Shown: positions 44,852 to 54,663 of the stretch, in pieces | Layout of the letters: each line of letters starts with the position of its first letter | Position numbering within the stretch: position 1 is the first letter of the stretch | Source of the DNA: Mycogone perniciosa | Lineage: Eukaryota > Ascomycota > Sordariomycetes > Hypocreales > Hypocreaceae | Assembly: GCA_025331125.1 (NCBI GenBank) | Contig: JAOALB010000168.1 | Span: forward strand, 43,969 to 107,968 | DNA length: 64,000 bases | Direction: 5' to 3' | Notes under the pieces: generated by a model | The model's input: only the letters and a program-made list of their open reading frames with translations | Told to the model about the DNA's origin: nothing | The model's database searches: none | Program-made: the position numbers and the translations under genes

Positions 44852-44910
44852 GCACACACACCTCTCTTTCTCTCACTCACACACACTCACGGACACACAC
44901 GCACGCACCA
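44852..44910 (+). repeat. CA/CT-rich microsatellite
   Basis: Runs of CACACA and CTCACT/ACACAC about 300 bp upstream of the monooxygenase ATG. Probably its leader or promoter. Confidence 0.75.
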
Positions 44911-45202
44911 GCCAACCCATCTCACAGCAAGCCATTACCATTAGCAGGACTACGCATACATACATACAACATACATACATCTCACCCGCTTCCCGGCTTG
45001 ACTAAACGGACCACGACTAACGTGAGTGACCAATTGGCTAAAGCAAACAGCCCCTGTCGGCAGATCGTCTTGGAGGAGGAGCAACGCAACAGCCAACCGG
45101 ACGGCGGCTAGCTGACGCCGTTTCTTCGTTTCCTCCGGAGTACAGCAAGAGAGCTCACGCTCAGATATACTACCCTAGGCATCATCTTCATCATCTATCA
45201 TC

Positions 45203-47480
45203 ATGGCGCCAGGCGCCTTAAGCCCTTCCTCTTCCAGATCCAGACCACCCAGTCCAAACACAATGGACGAGGGACAGCCTGCGCCATCAAGTTGTGGAAA
45301 CGACGGCGGTGACGACGACGATGCGACGGTCGCCCTCACTCTCCTGCGGAGTCTCCCAGAACCGCCCACCACCTGCCAAGTATGCGTTGTTGGCGCTGGT
45401 CCTGCTGGCTTAATGCTCGCCGCCAACCTGGCACGCTTTGGAATCGATGTTGAAGTCGTGGATGACAGGGCTGATCAGACGCCCGTTGGGCGGTATGTTT
45501 CTGCAATGCATTGTGACCCTCAGTTCCTCCTTACCAAGCCATTACTGTTGAAGAACAAGGTCCATGTAGCTTTTTGTTGTTGACCAGGAATACAGGGCAG
45601 ACGGCTTGCAGCCAAAATCCATCGAGACATTCAGGCAGATGCGTTTAGCTGACCTACTGCTACAGCGCGGTGTGAGGGTCTTCGACATCTCCTTCTGGCG
45701 CAGCACCTCTAAGGAGCCGCTGCATCGGTTGGGGCGCGAAGTCCACTACCCGCCTGTTATCGACGTTCTAGACCCCTATATCCTCCTGGTGCATCAGGGT
45801 ATGGTGGAAGGTCTATTCATTGAAGACCTGGATAAGCGTGGCAAGGAGGTGCGCAGAAACACTGCCTTTGAGTCCTTCTTTGTCCCCAAATCGGGGCCTG
45901 TGCAGGTTCATTGCAACACCAACGTCAATCAAGACAAGCGAACCATTTTGGCAGAGTATCTCGTTGGATGTAAGTGACTTGATTCCGCGACTTTTATCTT
46001 TTCAGGTCCCCCCGTTTCATATTCATGATATGCTCTCTTACCAGGCGGCGAAACTGACTTGTCATTGTTAGGTGACGGTGCACATTCCAAAGTCCGCAAG
46101 AGCATCCCTAATGTCGAGGCTGTCGGCATGTCCCACCCGGACATCTGGGGTGTCCTGGACGGTGAGCTAATCACGGACTTTCCGGACATTTGGTCCAAAA
46201 CGCTGGTGTACTCTGAGGAGCATGGCTCTATTCTCGTCGTCCCGCGAGAGCGAAACATGACACGCTTTTACATCGAGCTCAAAGCTAGCGCCAGAGCCGA
46301 CCGCCGCGAGGTTGGCCAAGCCTTTGTCATGCAGCAAGCCCGCAAGATCATGGCCCCTTTCTCCGTCGACTGGAAGTACATTGAGTGGTTCGGCAGATAC
46401 CAGGTTGGCCAGCGTGTAGCCAGTCGTTTCGCAGATAACAGGACAAGGGTGTTTCTTGCTGGAGACGCCAGTCATACACACTCGCCCAAATCAGCACAAG
46501 GCATGAACACCTCGATGCATGACTCGTGGAACTTGGCATGGAAGCTGAACTTGGCTGTCCGTGGATTGGCCAAGCCAGTCCTGCTCGAGAGCTACGAGGT
46601 TGAGCGACGCAAGATTGCACTGGACCTGGTCAACTTCGATTATGAGCATGCCAACCGCCTCGCTGGCGGAGATGCCGTTGCCTTGGCCGAGAACTTCAGG
46701 GCCAATGTTCGGTTTATCTCTGGCATCGGCGCTGACTATAGTGAAAGCGATCTCAATATTGTCAAGCCTCAAGACGGCTCTGTTATTCTAGGAGGCGCCA
46801 GGCCGGGATGTCTGCCGCCCCCCGCCAAGGTGACCCGCTACATCGACTCCAATCCAGTCGATGTTCAGCTTGACATCCCCATGTTGGGCCAGTTCCGCAT
46901 CTACCTGTTTATGTGGGATGTGCTTCAGGCTATGCCTTTCCTTGAAACTTTCTGTCGCTCCATTGCGACTCCTGGTTCATTAGTGAGCCAGCTCTCTGCT
47001 GCTGCGAGTGCATCGTACGCTAAGCAGCCGAAACCACCCGCTCCAGAAGACGTATTCACTCGCCCTGAGAGGTATACGACAGTTAGCCATCTATTCACAT
47101 TTGCCTTGATCAGTAAGTGGTCCTGTTTCTCTTTCTGTTGTAAAAAATTATAAGCTGTGTGTTGACATCAACACCCCCTTTCAGCCACCATGCCAAAGTC
47201 AGAGATTGAAATTTCAGACCTCCCCGCGCTATTACAAGACAGTCGATGGACATTTTATCTTGACAATGTCCCAGAGTTGGATACCAGGGGTGTCTTCTGC
47301 ACGGACAAGTGGCTTGGTAGTCTCGGTCCCAGCGAGGTCGCCATCGTCAACATCCGCCCGGATGGCTACGTCGGCTCCGTTGGCCGATGGGACTCGAATG
47401 TCGACGAGGCTGGTGAGCAAGCTGCTGCGTGGCTAGATGAGTATTACGGCGGGTTCATGCAACTCCCGAACCAGAGTTGA
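45203..47480 (+). CDS. FAD-dependent phenol 2-monooxygenase-like aromatic hydroxylase
   Basis: Flavoprotein monooxygenase that by family hydroxylates a phenolic ring using NADPH and O2. Four exons: 45203-45492, 45596-45969, 46072-47112, 47185-47480; 666 aa, the usual length for phenol hydroxylases. FAD fingerprint CVVGAGPAGLMLAANLARFG (61-80), ADGLQPKSIETFRQMRLADL after intron 1, DG motif VGCDGAHSKVRKSI (about 220-233), GD motif VFLAGDASHTHSPKSAQGMN (about 348-367), then the dimerisation/thioredoxin-like C-terminal domain ending DEYYGGFMQLPNQS. The acceptor of intron 1 is the second AG (AATACAG) because only it gives GRADGLQPK. For intron 2 an upstream in-frame acceptor at 46044 also exists and would add nine residues. 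No peroxisomal or signal sequence. The substrate is unknown and no catabolic cluster surrounds it. Confidence 0.9.
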
Positions 47481-47791
47481 CAATTTTCTTGCTTATTCAA
47501 GAGGTGGAAAAGGGAATTGCGGGACAATCACTCGATCTTGTCGTTCTGCGTGCACTTATCGTTGGTGGTTTTCTGTTTCTTTATTTATAGGACAGGGTAA
47601 AGCATATGGACGTCATTGTAATATGATGTAAACCAAAAGTGGGCATTTAATGGAAACGGCCTGGGTATGATAGGAATGAGTACATGAATTATAGCATCAT
47701 AGATGAACTTGTTTGTACATGTGACCATTTACTCATCTCTACGTATACTTGTATTCATGATGCAGAACTGTTCCTTCGTGTCTGCGCATCC
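47481..47791. other. Convergent intergenic region
   Basis: 3' flanks of the monooxygenase and F-box genes. Nothing else seen. Confidence 0.5.
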
Positions 47792-49681
47792 TTAGAAATG
47801 CAAAATGGTTACATCCCCTTTCTCATCCTCGCCAACCAACCACCGCTCATCACCACAGATGAATCCTTTGCCCATCAACTCGCGCCACATCTCATCCGCA
47901 AACTGCACCTCCTGGCCATCTGGTCCTTCAGTCCTGGCCCCCTTGTATCCCTTATCCTCAGACTTTGAGCTGGAACCGTGAGTGCTGCTGCTACGGCTGC
48001 TATTCCCACTTCTTTCATCTCCTGACGCTCTGCTCGTCGTTTTGGTACCTGTGTGTCCAACGCCCTGGACGTGAATCTTGGGCCGTATGTATACTGATAG
48101 TGTCTCCAGCATGAAGCAGTCCCTCGCGATGATTCGCACTCCCGCCGCTGCGTCAAAGACCTCCGAGACAGTCACATAGGGGAAATCATCATGTCGCCAA
48201 CACGGCGCTCTTCCAGGCCATGTCTCTGACGCAGTCCACGCCCTCGCTGCAGCGGAGCACTCATTCTCCTCGTCCTCGTCCTCGTCCTCGTCGACCTCCG
48301 TCATGCGCTGTCTCCAGCGTCCGCGCCAGCAGAAGCGTAAATTCACGCCCCCTCCGCCTCCGCAGTCGTCTACCCATCGCGGCCCTGAGCCTGGCAAGGG
48401 GATACCTGTTGTTTTGACGTGGTGTAGGCGAGGGCGGTTGGGGCTGCTATGCGGGCCGTCAGACCAGCGGTGCTCTTCCTCTGTGAAGAAGACGTGTCCG
48501 CAGGGGGAGTTTGTGAGACTATCCCAGGTGCACTCGTCTAGAGAGAGGGTCCGTAGAGAAGGAGTTTCGCTTTGGCGGATGCCCCAGTCATGGAGTTGGT
48601 CGTTTGTCCAGCTGCGGATGATATATGCACCGCCACTACCGACTTCTGGCTTCTGTATCCCTGGGAGATCGAGAGAGGGTCGGTAGGATGATGGGGTGGT
48701 GATGTCCCAGATGATCAGCCGCTCCAGCGGGCCGTCTTCGTCCCAGGGGGCCCGATTTGGTTGCCAGATGTACACGACGTAGTGCGTGCTGTTGTGTGCG
48801 GAGAAGAAGCGGTCTTGATGGCTCAACGGCGGGCCGAGGTAATTGATCTTCCATTCGGAGCGAAATTCAAAATTCCACGAAGATGATGTAGCTTTTGCAG
48901 AGCCCTTACAGCGAGGAATGATTCCATCCCAGGCCCCTGTGCGGCGCACGTCGTACGCTGTTGCAAAATGGTCATGCGCGGCCTCGTCATCGTTGAGGGG
49001 ATGTCGCTCTTCTTCACACCACTCGAATATCAGGATGCCATAACTGAGGCGTACTCTCCGCACAGCTTTCCCTGCCGTATCAAACGGAATATTGAATTCT
49101 AGGCCCGTTTCTACATCACTCACTCGATACTCCGGTATGTCGCCCACCGTAGATGTCGGATATACAAGCAGACCGTCCTTGGAGGCGAACGTCCACACAG
49201 GATCCCAGTAATGAAACGGCGCCGTCTTGCCATTCAAGCTCAAAAACCGGTTCCAAGGCGTAACGCCCTTCAGACGCTTCTCGTCCTTCAGCACAGGCAC
49301 CTTGAGCATCCTCCATGGCGTAGCGTTGCCGAGGTGGAAATACCGCCTTGCCAATCCGGCAAAGACAGCAGCCCAGTCCCCTTGTTCCAGAGCCTCACGG
49401 GCATCGTCTTGGAGATGCCGTCTTAATTGCCGGCCTTCTAATGAGCGCGGGAAATGAGAGAGGATAAGACTGATGGATAGGTCGCTGCGCGTGAGGGCTC
49501 GACATGCGTCCTTTGAGATGCGTCTGCAGAGGATGGCGTCTGAAGGGGGGAGATGAGAGATGATTCCGGCGAAGATGGTGTATGGGAGGTCTGTCAGACC
49601 CATGGCGACAGGGATTATTTTGAAGACTTTGATGTATTTTCTATCTTTGCAGCTGCTGTGGAAGTCGATTGCGGTGAACAT
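47792..49681 (-). CDS. F-box protein
   Basis: 629-aa intronless frame starting MFTAIDFHSSCKDRKYIKVF. A second ATG at residue 27 (MGLTDLPYTIFAGIISHLPP) directly precedes the F-box and may be the true start. The F-box-like region spans about 27-70 (LPYTIFAGIISHLPPSDAIL, then CRRISKDACRALTRSDL), expected to bind Skp1 in an SCF ubiquitin ligase. The rest has Trp/Tyr-containing segments (WKINYLGPPLSHQDRFFSAH, THYVVYIWQPNRAPWDEDG) that look like a degenerate beta-propeller, as in many fungal F-box proteins. It also contains a Gly-rich and an acidic (DEDEDEENE) low-complexity stretch. The target is unknown. F-box genes of this kind are numerous and fast-evolving in filamentous fungi. Confidence 0.75.
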   Translation of the reverse strand: MFTAIDFHSSCKDRKYIKVFKIIPVAMGLTDLPYTIFAGIISHLPPSDAILCRRISKDACRALTRSDLSISLILSHFPRSLEGRQLRRHLQDDAREALEQGDWAAVFAGLARRYFHLGNATPWRMLKVPVLKDEKRLKGVTPWNRFLSLNGKTAPFHYWDPVWTFASKDGLLVYPTSTVGDIPEYRVSDVETGLEFNIPFDTAGKAVRRVRLSYGILIFEWCEEERHPLNDDEAAHDHFATAYDVRRTGAWDGIIPRCKGSAKATSSSWNFEFRSEWKINYLGPPLSHQDRFFSAHNSTHYVVYIWQPNRAPWDEDGPLERLIIWDITTPSSYRPSLDLPGIQKPEVGSGGAYIIRSWTNDQLHDWGIRQSETPSLRTLSLDECTWDSLTNSPCGHVFFTEEEHRWSDGPHSSPNRPRLHHVKTTGIPLPGSGPRWVDDCGGGGGVNLRFCWRGRWRQRMTEVDEDEDEDEENECSAAARAWTASETWPGRAPCWRHDDFPYVTVSEVFDAAAGVRIIARDCFMLETLSVYIRPKIHVQGVGHTGTKTTSRASGDERSGNSSRSSSTHGSSSKSEDKGYKGARTEGPDGQEVQFADEMWRELMGKGFICGDERWLVGEDEKGDVTILHF

Positions 49682-50202
49682 GTAAAGTGAGGCCGTCTCA
49701 ACTTATATCCGCCCACGATAATGCAGCATGTGACTTCCAATAACTACCTTTTATTTCACGGTCAATTGGCCATTCATCTGCTATTTTATAAAAATAAAAG
49801 GAATCACCAGGGCTTCGCTCACGGAACCTGTATAGCCCGGCTCATCCGGCGGAAGAGGTCAGTGAAACATCACATCACCACCATCGCCCACCTCAGCATT
49901 AACGGCATCTTAAGGCTTAACAATAGGACAGGATACCACCAGCTGGGCCTCATTATAAGAGCGAAACCGCTCAATTGTAAGTACATAAAAGGCGCAACAT
50001 CGGGATGGGTTGAAATCTCATCAGTCAAGGTGGGCATGCTTCCTCCCTTTTCGTTCTGATATGCAACCTATGCGCTCTAGTTCACCGTGCCATAACTACA
50101 ATACATGCAAAGGCGTCGCACCCAATTATCCCCCCTCACATTAGGTTCGTTTTAATAGCCCATATCAATCATCAAAATCGTATCGCGGCGATTAAAGCAG
50201 AC
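49682..50202. other. Intergenic, F-box gene promoter side
   Basis: 520 bp between the F-box gene start and the 3' end of the MMSDH gene. No gene recognised. Confidence 0.5.
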
Positions 50203-51977
50203 TTATTGCAGCGTCGGCATGTGCACGGCAGCCTTCTTGGCCACCGCATCCGCACTCTGCCAGAACGCCGTCACTGTCTTGAGCTGCGTGTAAAAGTTGA
50301 TGCCGGGCCTTCCGTAAAACGTGTTGGAGCCGCCACCCGCAATGCTCTTCTTGTTGCCGGTAAAGGAGAACATGGGAAGCGGCACGGGAATGGGCACGTT
50401 GACGCCCACCTGGCCGGCCTCGATGTTCCGTCGGAAGGTTTCTGCCGTAGCTCCAGACTTGGTGAAGATGGCGACGCCGTTGCCGTACTCGTTCTTGTTG
50501 ATCAGCTCGATGGCATCGTCGATGGTTTCCACATTCAGGCAGACCAGGACGGGGCCGAAGATCTCCTCCTTGTAGCAGGTCATGTCCGGCGTCACATTGG
50601 AGATGATGGTAGGGCCAACAAAGTTGCCATTGGGGTACTTGGCAGGCTTGTAGCCCCGGCCGTCAAGCAGGATGGTGGCACCCTCCTTCTCGGCACTAGC
50701 AATCAGATTCTCAATGCGTTCCTTGCTCTGCGGCGAGATTACAGGGCCCAGGTCGGCACCCTCCTCGAAGCCGCCATCGACCTTGAGCTCCTTGGCCCGC
50801 TCAGCGACCTCAGAGAGCCACTCCTTGGTCTCGCCGACCATGACAAGTGTGCTCAGGGCCATGCAGCGCTGACCAGCGGCGCCAAAGGCAGCACCAACTA
50901 CACTGTTGATAAAGTGGTTCTTGTTGCAATCGGGCAGGACAGCAGCGTGATTCTTGGCACCTAGGTTGGCCTGAACACGCTTTCCATTGGCAGAGGCGCG
51001 GCTGTAGATGTACTCTCCGGCCTTGTTGCCGCCAACGAAGCTGATGGCCTTGATGGCCGGGTCGTCAAGAATGAAGTCGACAGTCCTGTGGGCACCGTGG
51101 ATGACGTTGACGACACCATCAGGGAAGCCAGCCTTCTGGGCAAGCTCGACGAGGATCATGGCAGCACCAGGGTCGCGCTCTGAGGGCTTGAGGATGAGAG
51201 TGTTACCAGTAATGGTGGCAATGGGAATGCACCACAGAGGAATCATGGCAGGGAAGTCTACGAATGGGTTAGCCGGGTAGTTCGGAGGTGTCTGTAGGCG
51301 AAGCACTCACTGAATGGGCAGATGGCGGCCGTAACACCCAATGGCTCACGGTATGTTCTAGTCTCCATATCTTTGGCAACCTCAAGCACCTCGCCCTTGA
51401 GCAGTTCAGGAGCGCCAATAGCTGCCTCGGCAACCTGCAGGCCACGTAGGACATCGCCCCTGGCATCAGCAAAGGTCTTGCCCTGCTCCAAGGTGATGCT
51501 AGCAGCCAGACGGTCCCAGTTCTCCCGGATCAGCTGGACGTAACGGAACATGATCTGCTGGCGGTGCAGAACCGTGGTGTTCTTCCATGACTGGAACGCC
51601 TTCTGGGCGCTGTCGACCACCGCTTTCATCTCCTCATCCGTCATCTGCGGTACGCGAGTGACGAGGTTGTTGGTAGCCGGGTCGGGCAGGTCGATGAACT
51701 TGTCCGTCTTCGACTCAACGAACTTGTTGTCAACAAAGTACGGAGTATTGCGGACACTCTCGATCTTCTCATGCGTTGTGGGATAGCTGGCGGCAGTAGA
51801 GGCCAAGGCATCCATGGGCTTCAGGTGCTGGGCCGTGGCATGTATCCTCCTCGCCGCCACGGACGAGTGGCCATTGGAAGCCATCCTGGACAGGGCAACG
51901 GTCGAGCGAGGGACGGCCGAGGAAGCAGGCAAGCGGCTGGCGCTGGCAGAAACGCTTCGAGTGAGGAGGCGGCGCAT
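50203..51977 (-). CDS. Methylmalonate-semialdehyde dehydrogenase (acylating), mitochondrial
   Basis: ALDH6-type, CoA-dependent enzyme converting malonate and methylmalonate semialdehyde to acetyl-/propionyl-CoA in valine and pyrimidine (thymine/uracil) catabolism. Two exons, 51977-51311 and 51257-50203; 573 aa. The intron (53 nt, GTGAGT donor, TTCGTAG acceptor) is placed so that AAICPFNFPAMIPLWCIPIA is restored. The N-terminal 45 residues are Arg/Ser/Ala-rich (MRRLLTRSVSASASRLPASS), a mitochondrial presequence. Motifs: ILKPSERDPGAAM, SFVGGNKAGEYIY, NHAAVLPDCNKNHFINSVVG, and the catalytic cysteine in GAAGQRCMALST (C354). EIFGPVL and the C-terminal KSIAGGGSNTFYGRPGINFY are also present. A TATA-like element lies about 100 bp upstream. 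Confidence 0.95.
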
Positions 51978-52078
51978 GATTATGGACAGGAGAGAGTATG
52001 TACAGCTACCGCCTTGAGGCCAGAGCTGATGGGGATCTTCTCAACAAGAGGAGAGTCCGGAGTGGTCCGCCACCATGC

Positions 52079-52084
52079 TTTATA
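52079..52084 (-). promoter_or_regulatory. TATA box (TATAAA on minus strand)
   Basis: About 100 bp upstream of the methylmalonate-semialdehyde dehydrogenase ATG, a typical position. Confidence 0.4.
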
Positions 52085-52183
52085 AGTCGGGGGCGGTTAC
52101 GGACGGGGCATGCTGGTTAGCCGGGCAAGCTGGGGTCCAAGTGTGGAGGAGGAGTCCGAGGAGATATTAGTACTAGATAATAC

Positions 52184-52199
52184 TACGAAGTACTTCGTA
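52184..52199. repeat. Perfect 16-bp palindrome TACGAAGTACTTCGTA
   Basis: Formed by head-to-head TACGAAGTA and TACTTCGTA motifs, about 210 bp upstream of the MMSDH start codon. A related pair, TACGAAGTACTCCGTA, lies at 52305-52320. Confidence 0.9.
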
Positions 52200-52787
52200 C
52201 AACGCCGCAATTCGCCTCCATTAAGCCGATGCCCCCCATTGCCGATCAATGCCGAGCATACAGAGCAGCAGCTTCAGCTCCGATTCCGGGGAGTTTGCAA
52301 ACAATACGAAGTACTCCGTAATACTACAAGATGGAAATTGAAGGATGGCGGTATCATTTCTTTAGTCTCGGTCAAGGAGGGTCAATTATGTACACCTATC
52401 AGAGTCGGCGTATTGGGTAATTGGGCTGCTTCCATACTACAAAAAGATAGATCTCCCGGATAGCTTTAGATAGCCTTCCGAATACGGCCATAGCCTCGCT
52501 GCGTTGTGTGGGGAAACAACTTTGATAATGTCAGTACGAGTACATACAGAGTATTCTTACTCCTTAAAATACAACAATTCCATGATATCAACACATGCCC
52601 AATGCAATCAGCTATCAGGAAAATGACACCTGGCAAGTGATTCGGGAGGAGCAAGTAGCAAAAATTGGTTCCGATTTTTTTCTCTTTCTTTTCAGTCACC
52701 CAAACATCACCCTTTTCCAGGTTTTGGTATGCCGAATCTTGATCCCTTCCTAAATTTCCGTCACCTTGCCCTTAAGACGCGCACATT

Positions 52788-54663
52788 CTACGACTGGGCG
52801 CGAGTGGCCCGCTTGGTAGCCTCTCCCTTAGTCTTCTCGGCTCCGGTGGCAGTGGCCTCGGCCGCCTTCTCCTTGGTCTCCTTTGCCTTCTCCTTGGTGG
52901 CAGGGGCCTTCTTGGGGGCGGGTGAGGAGCCCAGGCCAATCAGGGCAGCGATAAGAGCAATCAGGGAAACGGCAGCGGCAGCGATTCCACCAGCAACCTC
53001 AGGCACGAACTTGATGGCCTCAATGGGGTCCTTCTGGGCGATGGTGAGGAAGAGGTCAAGCTTCTCCTTGACGTACAGGACAGGGTCGTCGAGGAACTTG
53101 AGGTCCAAGGGGGACTTGGGCGTCTCCTTCTCCTCTTCCTCATCGATCTTGGGCTGTTCGGCCTCAACCAGAGCCTTTTCAACAGAGTGCTTCAGGTGGA
53201 ATGTCTCCGCAGCCAGCTTGTCAGCATCGGCAACAGAGTGTCCGATGTAGATGTTGCTGAACTGGATGTCGCTCTGCATGGTCCAGATCTCGAAACCGAT
53301 CTAAAACTCTAGTCAATGGCCGTCGCAATCACAAGAGATTGGCAAGGTCAACTTACAGCACCCATAGGCTCAAAGTTGGCCGGGGTCTTGTCCTCAAAGT
53401 ATTGGGGGTTCTTCATCTTGCGGGGAGCCCAGGGTCCCTTGTACGCGGGGTTGTCAATAAGAGGCGCAGACCACTCGCCCTTGTAGTCAGGGTTCTTCTT
53501 CAAGGGCTTGGACCAGGGGCCACAGCCAGAAGCATCAGCACACTTGGGGTTGGGAACGGTGGGGGCGGTCCAGTCACCATCCTCCTCGTCGTCCCAGTCC
53601 TCGGGCTTCTCAGCCTCAGGGTCAGGAATGGTAATGGACTCATCCTCAAGCCAGTCCTCAGGCTTAGTAGCCTCCTCATCGATGATCTCAAAAGGCGCCT
53701 CCTCGTCCCAGTCCTCGGGCTTGACAGCCTCGGGGTCAGCGATGCGAGCGGTCTCAACCCAGTCATCGGGCTTGGTGTCCTTGGGGTCATCAATCTCCGC
53801 CGGAGGGTTAACAGCGGGGGAGAAGTCCTCCAGGAGAGAGCCGGTCTTGACCTCATCGCCGTTCTGCTTGATGATATAGGTGTTGTTGGGGTGAACGATG
53901 AGAGTGTAAAGCTCGGTGGTCTTGACAATCTTGGCAGTGGGAGGAGAAATCAGGTGCTTCTCCTCATACGCGCCAGTCTTGGGGTTCTTGTGGTTGAAGA
54001 TGAAGTGAACCTTGTTGGTGTGACCGCACTTGTCGGGACCGAACATGATCACGTAAGGGGTGGTGTTAGCGAACTCATCCTGATGGAGAGCCTTGTTGTC
54101 TCGCAGGAGCTTCATGTAGGCACCGCCGCACTCGAGACCCTCTGATCGCGTCAGTTAGTACAATTCTGCCATTCTACGCGCTGGGGGGGATTGGTCGGGC
54201 TAGACGTACTCTGGAGCTTCACCTCATATTGAACAACGAGGGTCTTGCCCTTGTTATCAATCTTCTTGGGGAACTTGGCAGAGATGGCGTGGTGGGCAGC
54301 CGGGTTCTTGACGACAAGACCCTTGGCGCCCTCCATGCCCTTGTACTGGTAGGGCTCCTCGACAGCCCATTCACCAACGTAGGCCCATTCTTCCTCGTCC
54401 TTGTCGGTGGCCTTCTTGGCGTGGGAAGGCTTCCATCGCTTCTCCCAGCCGTCGGCGAACTGCTCCAAGAAATCCGCTTTCAAGGTAGTGGGCTAACGGG
54501 TTGAGTCAGTATGCAATTCCATTCATCCAAGCCGGGGAGACACGGGATCAACACTCACGGTGAAGGTAGGAAGCTCCGGGGCCACCTTGGACTCTTCTTC
54601 GGCATGCGCGACGCCAGTGAGCAGAGCCGCGGACACAGCGGCCGCGACAGCGTTGAACTTCAT
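52788..54663 (-). CDS. Calnexin (ER lectin chaperone)
   Basis: Type I ER membrane chaperone binding monoglucosylated glycoproteins. Four exons: 54663-54559, 54492-54210, 54141-53357 and 53300-52788; 561 aa. Signal peptide MKFNAVAAAVSAALLTGVAHA. The lectin domain is restored across introns: PELPTFTPTTLKADFLEQF, VVQYEVKLQKGLECGGAY, PYVIMFGPDKCG, HFIFNHKNPKTG. The P-domain (about 265-400) has tandem DDPKDTKPDDW/DPEAVKPEDWDEE-type type-1 repeats, then type-2 repeats (GEWSAPLIDNPAYKGPW). It continues into IGFEIWTMQSDIQFSNIYIG. The membrane segment is about 495-517 (GGIAAAAVSLIALIAALIGL), followed by a short cytosolic tail of Lys/Ala/Thr repeats ending TRAQS, which lacks the classical dibasic retention end. 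Confidence 0.95.

Larger units (their letters stand above)
42533..45202. other. 2.7-kb gene-poor divergent region
   Basis: Between the pseudouridine enzyme and the monooxygenase. One ATG frame (42757-43167, plus) has no family features. Holds a motif copy (44057-44065), a GA-rich tract and a CA-rich tract upstream of the monooxygenase. Confidence 0.45.
51978..52787. other. Intergenic, MMSDH promoter and calnexin 3' flank
   Basis: Contains a TATA box on the minus strand, a perfect 16-bp palindrome (52184-52199) and a hybrid motif pair (52305-52320). Confidence 0.5.

Noticed and set aside
45203..49681. Monooxygenase and F-box gene considered as part of a secondary-metabolite or catabolic cluster
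   Set aside because: Neighbours are housekeeping genes; no backbone synthase, transporter or pathway regulator is nearby.
50206..50964. Plus-strand open frame (252 codons)
   Set aside because: Antisense to the methylmalonate-semialdehyde dehydrogenase exon, which has full family support.
53339..54145. Long plus-strand open frame (268 codons)
   Set aside because: Antisense shadow of the calnexin P-domain exon; its Leu/Val/Gly-rich repeats mirror the Asp/Pro/Lys repeats of calnexin.
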